64,000 bases of DNA from Lunularia cruciata (Eukaryota; Streptophyta; Marchantiopsida; Lunulariales; Lunulariaceae): the NCBI GenBank assembly GCA_948567375.1, contig OX419755.1, positions 58,539,945 through 58,603,944 of the forward strand. The letters run 5' to 3'. This document shows positions 58,354-64,000 of the stretch, one piece after another. Under the pieces are notes generated by a model. It saw only the letters and a list, made by a program, of their open reading frames with translations, ran no database searches and was not told where the DNA came from. Numbering within the stretch: the stretch's first letter is position 1; each line of letters starts with the position of its first letter. The position numbers and the translations under genes are program-made.

Positions 58354-60031
58354 CCCTTTTACCTGTCATCGATCTTCAGTCTCCGTGCCCTGGAAGTTCT
58401 CATTCGCATCAGTGTTGCCAGTGACTTGTCTGCGCCGTGTCTCGCCTTTTGTCCATTCTCTAGCGAACACTAGACACCGTAAAGCTGGCCACCTCTGCTC
58501 GCAGGGAGAACTTTCTCTTACAAGAACTTGGATCCATTATCAAGTTCCGTGTGGAGCGGAAATAAAACTCACATGCTGATAAAGTACTGAACGCGTTGAA
58601 ATGAAAGCAGCAATCACACACCCAATGCGTGTCCCTGACTGAATGCTCGAGACGAGGAAAAGGAACTGTGTGCCTGGGACATCTGGCCTATATGTGTAAT
58701 CCGATGACTTCCTGACAAGCCTGCAATACATAACAACTGAAGACAATTCAGTCCTTACGTAGAAAGATAACCCGCAAGGAAGTGGAGATGCGATCTTGGA
58801 GTACTAACAGGTACTTGCCTAGGGGTGCCAATGTTACAGGTAATCTCTTTGAACGCCCTACAAACGGAAGAAGCTCGCCATGGAAGTGAACAGCGGTAGT
58901 GTGAGATACCGTAATCTCATGCGGCACATCATGTAGAGTTGCCCGTGACGAAACCCTTGATCGGGTTCAATCTGCTCGCTCTCCCTCTCATGATAAAGAA
59001 ACTTGACTGTTGTCATTTTCTTACAAAGCCATGGGCATTGAACTCAATGGTCCAAGGTCTGCTTCAATAAGTCACTTTGCTGGATGCTCTGGTCTTTGGT
59101 CTTTGGTCTTTGGCTCTAACATCCTGTTTGAATTGATGGAGTATCAGTGTCTCTCCATTCCTGTGCCAACTTCATTGAAACTATGCAATTCTCTCATGTC
59201 TTCAGATATCGATCGGGTCAGGTGAGTTAACCGCCATCTTGGTTGATAGAGACAAAGCCGGACTGAAAGACACAGCGGATACATGCAGAAATAGGAAATA
59301 CGGTGGCTCAAGAGGAGATTTATGAAGTCAAAGAGGAAACGAATGAGAGGAAATAGTTCTTCAGAAAGTTGTGAGTTGAACTAAATACAGTAGAGATGCA
59401 TAACGGTATGCCTTTACACGACAAAGTGACCGCGTATGGTCACTAAGAGGAAGACAAAAGTAGGATGGCAATTACTTTGCCATGGCTTGATCGTGCATAA
59501 AATACGCGCCTTGCTAACTACATAACTCTATTAGAAACGCGTCTGCAGGTTTCAAGCGTATTGCCTGGAAATACCTGGAAGAAACGGAGCTGCTGACCAA
59601 CCTATTTAGTATGACTCCGGGTAAACCTGAATTTTAAAACACCAATCAAACAGATCACCTTGCCTCAGCCAAAAAGTTGCTGAAGTGCAGCGTTCACGGC
59701 AACAAGCTCCGAATGCGTCAATTCATGATCAATAGGCTTGAGAGCCAGCCATATCTGCCCGTCTGTAGAGCAGCATAATAGCCGATGCGTATTGATACGA
59801 TTACGTCTCAACGGACAAAATTTCTAAGCGCTTCGATCCCAACGGTACGGCGCAACCAAACTCCGATAGTGAGGCATAAATCGCATAAAAGTCGGAACGA
59901 CAATTCCCCACCACTTTGGTGCTGTATAGGACTCCAGAACATCTGAAGAAACCCTATTAGCCGCAAGGGTGCACTTCAGTAGCAGATTAGTGTACAATTC
60001 GAGTGGACTGATCGAATTTCCTAACAAAATT
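58354..60031. other. Spacer between convergent genes
   Basis: The transporter (plus) and NOB1 (minus) converge here. Frames such as 59010-59225 have no recognised similarity. The part next to 60032 should hold the NOB1 3' UTR. Confidence 0.5.
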
Positions 60032-63000
60032 TCATTTGGCAATCTTTCTTCTTTCATTGGGATTTCTGCGCCCCCCATATATAGCAGCTGCTGTTCTAAC
60101 TCCAGCACCTTTTGAACCTTTCCTTTCATGTGAGAGCGAAAACACCACATCAGAGGAGCTAAATGCCTCAAATTCCTGCAAAAGAAGTAAAACCATTACC
60201 ATTCGCATCCAAAGTATTAATGATCCGCTTGACTTGACGAGACTCGCTATGCCGCCCCCAGCAGCCTACTCAAATCAAATTGTCAAAATCCTTACTAAAA
60301 TTACATACAAACAGTCAGTTTGTATGCAATTTATACAGGTTACAAAACCGCAGTGTGTTCTTGGACTAAAGAAATAGACCTTTGCATTTCAGCTGAATAA
60401 ACTTACAGGCTTCTTGACTTTGTGAGGCTTGGCGGGCAGCTGATCTTCCCTCAAAATCGGGTTCTTTATCGCCCCTTCTCTCCCTCCTTTTGGGAGCGGC
60501 AAAGAATACTGCTCGAATACACGGGGCTAACTTTGGTCAAAAGGTGCCAACACAAAAGAAGTGACAAGAAAATCGATGGTCACCTTCACTAAATCCAAGG
60601 TAATAAAGTAGATAAGGTTCATACAGAGAATTCTCAGTTCTTGCATTTAGCACGAGATAAATTCGCAAACTGTGTAGCGGGTATACATATAAAACAGGTC
60701 AGATTCCGTTCAACACTATCATGCGACCATCTGAGCAATTCAATGCGACTGAGCTTCTAGAGTGATGAACTTACCCTCGTGCCTCGAAGAATAGGGCGGC
60801 GATTTCGACCAGCATGTACACTCCCATTAGGTCCAACAGTTATTGCCACCTTGAATAAGGTACCCCCGTTACCACACTTCGGACAAAAGAGACGTCCACT
60901 TTCGTTGGTTGTCTTCCCACAAGCTTGGCATTTTAATATCCACCTACAATCACAGTTGGGCGTGTCAAGTTAATATCACTGTCTTTGAGAAGCAGAAATA
61001 CTGAAAGGTCTGGAATTGGACACTTCGTGTCGCAAAAACTACTAGAAGATGAATCAACAGTTATCTGAGTTTCAACAGATGGAATGCTCAACACATACTT
61101 GTTTAATTCCTTGATGTGCTGGCCAGAAGTTGACAGAAGCCGTAGCCCCATTTGCAGAATCACGTTCTGCATGGCATAATCGCCGGTCATGCACGCGATG
61201 CTAGAGGTCGATGTTGGACCTATACTCCAATTTTGCTCACTATTTAGACCTGAAGTAGTATCTGCATTGCTAACACTGTCGTCGAAATGGCTCTCGTCAT
61301 CAAAATTTTCATCTCCATCTATCTGTCCCTCCTCGTCGCTGAGCCCTCCATCTCTCACCTCTTGAAAATCACACCCGTTATCAGCCAACAGGGTCCCTTC
61401 CTTCTCCCCTCCTGTACCAGAACTCAAGTCAGATCTGAAGAAGGCAACGGCTTGCGCTGCTCCTTGTTCTGCAGAACCATTGTTAGACTTGACTGCTTCC
61501 TTTTGAGCTGCTAAAGATTCTTCGTACTCCTGCCGTGCAGCCTTTCTTGCTGCCCTCTTCATATACAGACGTTTCGTGCTTCTGCTTAAAGCTCTCTCCC
61601 AGTCATCTCCATTGTCCGGATCCACCCCAACAGAGATCTTCTTCCCTTCGACGACTATAAAGTCCTGCGAAGAGCTATCAGAAGTACCCAGAGCGCCTTT
61701 CTCTACATGGCTATCGTTAACATGAGAAACGTGGACGCTACTTACGGCAGATGGAATACCCTCGGAATGTCGAGGAGGGAATGACTCAGTTGTAGAAGCT
61801 TCAGACGAGATATTTCCATCGCTCTTCGATCCAAGAGTAACGGCGGGTTTCGGTGTTTGTTCCCTCTCTCTAGCGGTACCAGAAACACGAGTATCTCCCG
61901 CCGAGATTGAACCCACATCGTCCAGAGATAATTCTTTTACGCCCAGAATCCGAGATCCGGTGTTGACATCCTCTCCGTCCTCGTCAATAGCTTCCCATTC
62001 TTCGGGGTTCGCCACAGATCCCCATCCCGGTGGATCTTTCGATCGATATCCTTTGCTTGAAGGAGTAAGTGTAAGAGGAGGAGGTTGCGTGCGAATATGG
62101 TCGGTCCCATGCACTTGTGCTTCCAAAGTGTATGTCAGTGCAATAAGCTTCAAATCCACTTCCGAGAGTGCTTGCAAATCTCCAGTCCCCCGAGAGAACT
62201 GAACCACTGCCAGTGTAACAATACATTAGAACCCAGACAAAGGTTCTTTAACTAGAGTGGTACACAGAACACATTCCCAAGTTGGCCGCGTTTCCGATTT
62301 CAGTTTTTTTCTAGAAGACATGTTCTAATCACCCCAAGAAGCGGACGTTCCATAACATCCAAGTCCTGGATGAAATACTGTAGGCGAGCTAGTTTGCAAC
62401 CGTACAGTACTTATTCACTCAAAATTTGACTACTTCATCGAGTTCCCTTCCCTCCCCACATCTCTCACACAGACTCAACTGTCTACCAAGACTTCCTGGC
62501 AAGTTCGGCAGCGCTCGCTAATTTCCACTTATTCCTCGTCATTTCCTAGCTGTGACAGTGCCTCACGCCTCCTCTTGCATCCTCGACTATGGACTCCCAG
62601 CTTCTGGATATCAGGCACTTCCTCCCTCCCTTCATTCCAAGCCAGCTTCACACCATTCTCGAATCCATAATTTCGAACATCAATTGGAATCGTGACGACA
62701 TCTCGGAATTGCTGCGAAATTCTTCCGTTTGAGTTCTTTGGATTATAATGCGTCAGTGTGTTTTATATCCTCTTGCCGTGTATGGACATTGTCAAGTGGG
62801 TATCTAATCATAAAATGTATTGCATTTTGCTCTTTCCTACTACTCCGCCTCCCCACGGATTGCTGATTTCTCATAGCTCCGTTTCATGATCCTCAAAAAC
62901 TACGTCGTCCACAAATCCAATAATGTAGAGAACAGAAAAGCTCATGTAATTCTAATATCTCTTCAGCAAAATTCCTTTATTTGCAAAATTTGCTGCTTGC

Positions 63001-63385
63001 CAAAGGTCTGTTGGTGAATTGATTAGCAAATGCTAAATTCAGCTCAGAAATGGAAAACGGGAAGCCTACCTTTCGAAAGAGACTCCTCGGACGGCTCCAC
63101 ACACCTGATTTCCACAGGGAGAGTAACTAAATGAAATCGAGAAGCGGGATCTCTGACCTCCTGAAGAACCTCTTTGACCGTAAAATATTGGTCGGCTATG
63201 CCTGAAAGTCGAATTCCTCCACCAATTATCGCATTCGCGTCAACTACCACAGTTTTGAGTCCAGCAGTTGACAGCAGTGACGGAATGTCAATCTTCTGCT
63301 CCACCGCTGCTTCCTTCCTCGCTATGGCAGCCCATCCTCCCCCACCTCCGCCCTCTCCTCTCATAGTCATCGTCATACTCGACAA
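60032..63385 (-). CDS. NOB1: NOB1, 18S rRNA 3'-end endonuclease (5 exons)
   Basis: NOB1 cleaves site D of 20S pre-rRNA to give mature 18S rRNA in late 40S maturation, in the cytoplasm. Exons (minus): 63385-63070, 62206-61099, 60943-60775, 60508-60407, 60175-60032. All introns are GT-AG, phases agree, and the protein is 612 residues, like plant NOB1 (about 600). The PIN nuclease domain spans about 44-140: VVVDANAIIGGG with catalytic Asp49, KEVLQEVRDPASR, and TGDLQALSEVDLKLIALTYT with Asp115/Asp123. A long acidic, low-complexity middle (about 150-440) is poorly conserved. AMQNVILQMGLRLL leads to the zinc ribbon with Cys480, Cys483, Cys495 and Cys498 (WILKCQACGK..LFCPKCG). The C-terminus has LPLPKGGREGAIKNPILRED and ends IYGGRRNPNERRKIAK. 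A Gly run follows the initiator. Promoter-proximal telomere-box sequence fits a ribosome-biogenesis gene. Confidence 0.93.
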
Positions 63386-63474
63386 TTTCTGCTTAATTCT
63401 TATTCTTCTTCTTCCTCAACAACGAAACTCTCCTGTGAACCGGAGAATTTGGCAATCAGAGAGTTCATTCAGAG

Positions 63475-63487
63475 CCCTAACCCTAAA
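63475..63487. promoter_or_regulatory. Telo-box in NOB1 promoter
   Basis: CCCTAACCCTAAA lies 90 bp upstream of the NOB1 start codon. Plant telo-boxes (AAACCCTAA type) are common just upstream of genes for ribosomal proteins and ribosome biogenesis. The match is direct; function is inferred. Confidence 0.55.
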
Positions 63488-64000
63488 GGCCCCGCGAAAC
63501 ACGTGGCGCATACATGGCACCTACATGGAAATCTACGTGGAAGTCCTACATGGCAGTCGAGAGGACAGGACAAAGAGAACTACCGCAACCAAGCAAGGTC
63601 CGGATGAACGACAAAAGCCAAAGGCACTCTCTCGCTCCTTCTGTCTCTCCAGAGAAATCGCGGAGGAATGGGAGGAAGGGATGGAGGATGGAGCTCTCGT
63701 GTAATTTACGCTTTCTGGGTCTTCATTGGGGATGAAGAATGGATGAAGTGATGTCTGGACCCCTTCCCGCGGACGAAGTAGTAGTTCTGCGATACTCTTT
63801 GCTTTGCGGATCACTTTCATGAAAAAGGAAGAAGGGGAAGACAACGAGCGGAAGGGGGTGAAATTGGAGAACAGCGAACGGTGGGAGATTGATTGACCGA
63901 CCGGTGATCTCTAGGGAGTGGGGGATCAATCATTTAGTGACAGGAGAGAAGAAGACGACCGACGAGAGGAGAGGTCTGTTGGTGCAGACAATTGGGGTAT
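63488..64000. other. NOB1 upstream region
   Basis: No gene assigned. A minus-strand frame (63533-63844) of 103 codons contains FFMKVIRKAKSIAELLLRP, which could be an exon of another minus-strand gene or chance; nothing confirms it. The sequence probably includes the NOB1 promoter. Confidence 0.4.

Noticed and set aside
63533..63844. 103-codon minus-strand frame as a gene exon
   Set aside because: Only a short KAKSIAELL-like stretch looks protein-like; no second exon or family support within the window.

Overview
This is a stretch of nuclear DNA from a land plant. Three intron-containing genes sit at the right (LEO1, a nodulin-like MFS transporter, NOB1), and a nuclear insertion of plastid DNA carries rpoB-rpoC1 with the plant-type rpoC1 group II intron. 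The AT-rich plastid piece and the DNMT3-like methyltransferase in the repeats suggest a bryophyte or another early-diverging lineage. That placement is inference; nothing here fixes the species.

Layout. 1-13.0 kb: AT-rich DNA without recognisable host genes, holding a decayed non-LTR retrotransposon with a restriction-like endonuclease (3.0-7.0 kb), a second 3' fragment of it (8.9-9.7 kb) and a 300-bp foldback sequence. 13.0-38.4 kb: two nested copies of one roughly 10-kb Ty3/gypsy family. Element 1 lies on the minus strand in two halves (13.03-20.22 and 33.64-38.41 kb). Element 2 lies on the plus strand (20.22-33.64 kb) inside the protease region of element 1. Five solo LTRs (0.57-0.75 kb) of another family are scattered through the LINE and both elements. 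Element 2 also carries a 2.9-kb foreign insert in its reverse transcriptase. 38.4-41.5 kb: AT-rich spacer. 41.55-48.43 kb: LEO1, 11 exons. 49.55-51.25 kb: plastid-derived rpoB/rpoC1. 55.15-58.03 kb: MFS transporter, 3 exons. 60.03-63.39 kb: NOB1 on the minus strand, 5 exons.

The notable system is the Ty3/gypsy family. Its order is gag (two zinc knuckles) - protease - C5-cytosine methyltransferase resembling DNMT3 - reverse transcriptase/RNase H - integrase - C-terminal PHD finger. It thus combines a DNA-methylation writer and a histone-reader-type finger with a normal retroelement set. Its terminal repeats are arranged A - internal - B A B in both copies rather than as two equal LTRs, which recalls split direct repeats. 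Both copies are heavily decayed, so activity must be judged on other copies in the genome.

The host genes are housekeeping: LEO1 is a Paf1 complex subunit in transcription elongation, NOB1 is the endonuclease maturing 18S rRNA, and the MFS protein is a membrane transporter of unknown substrate. They do not form an operon or pathway. All exon boundaries were placed by hand from splice signals, reading phase and family similarity.
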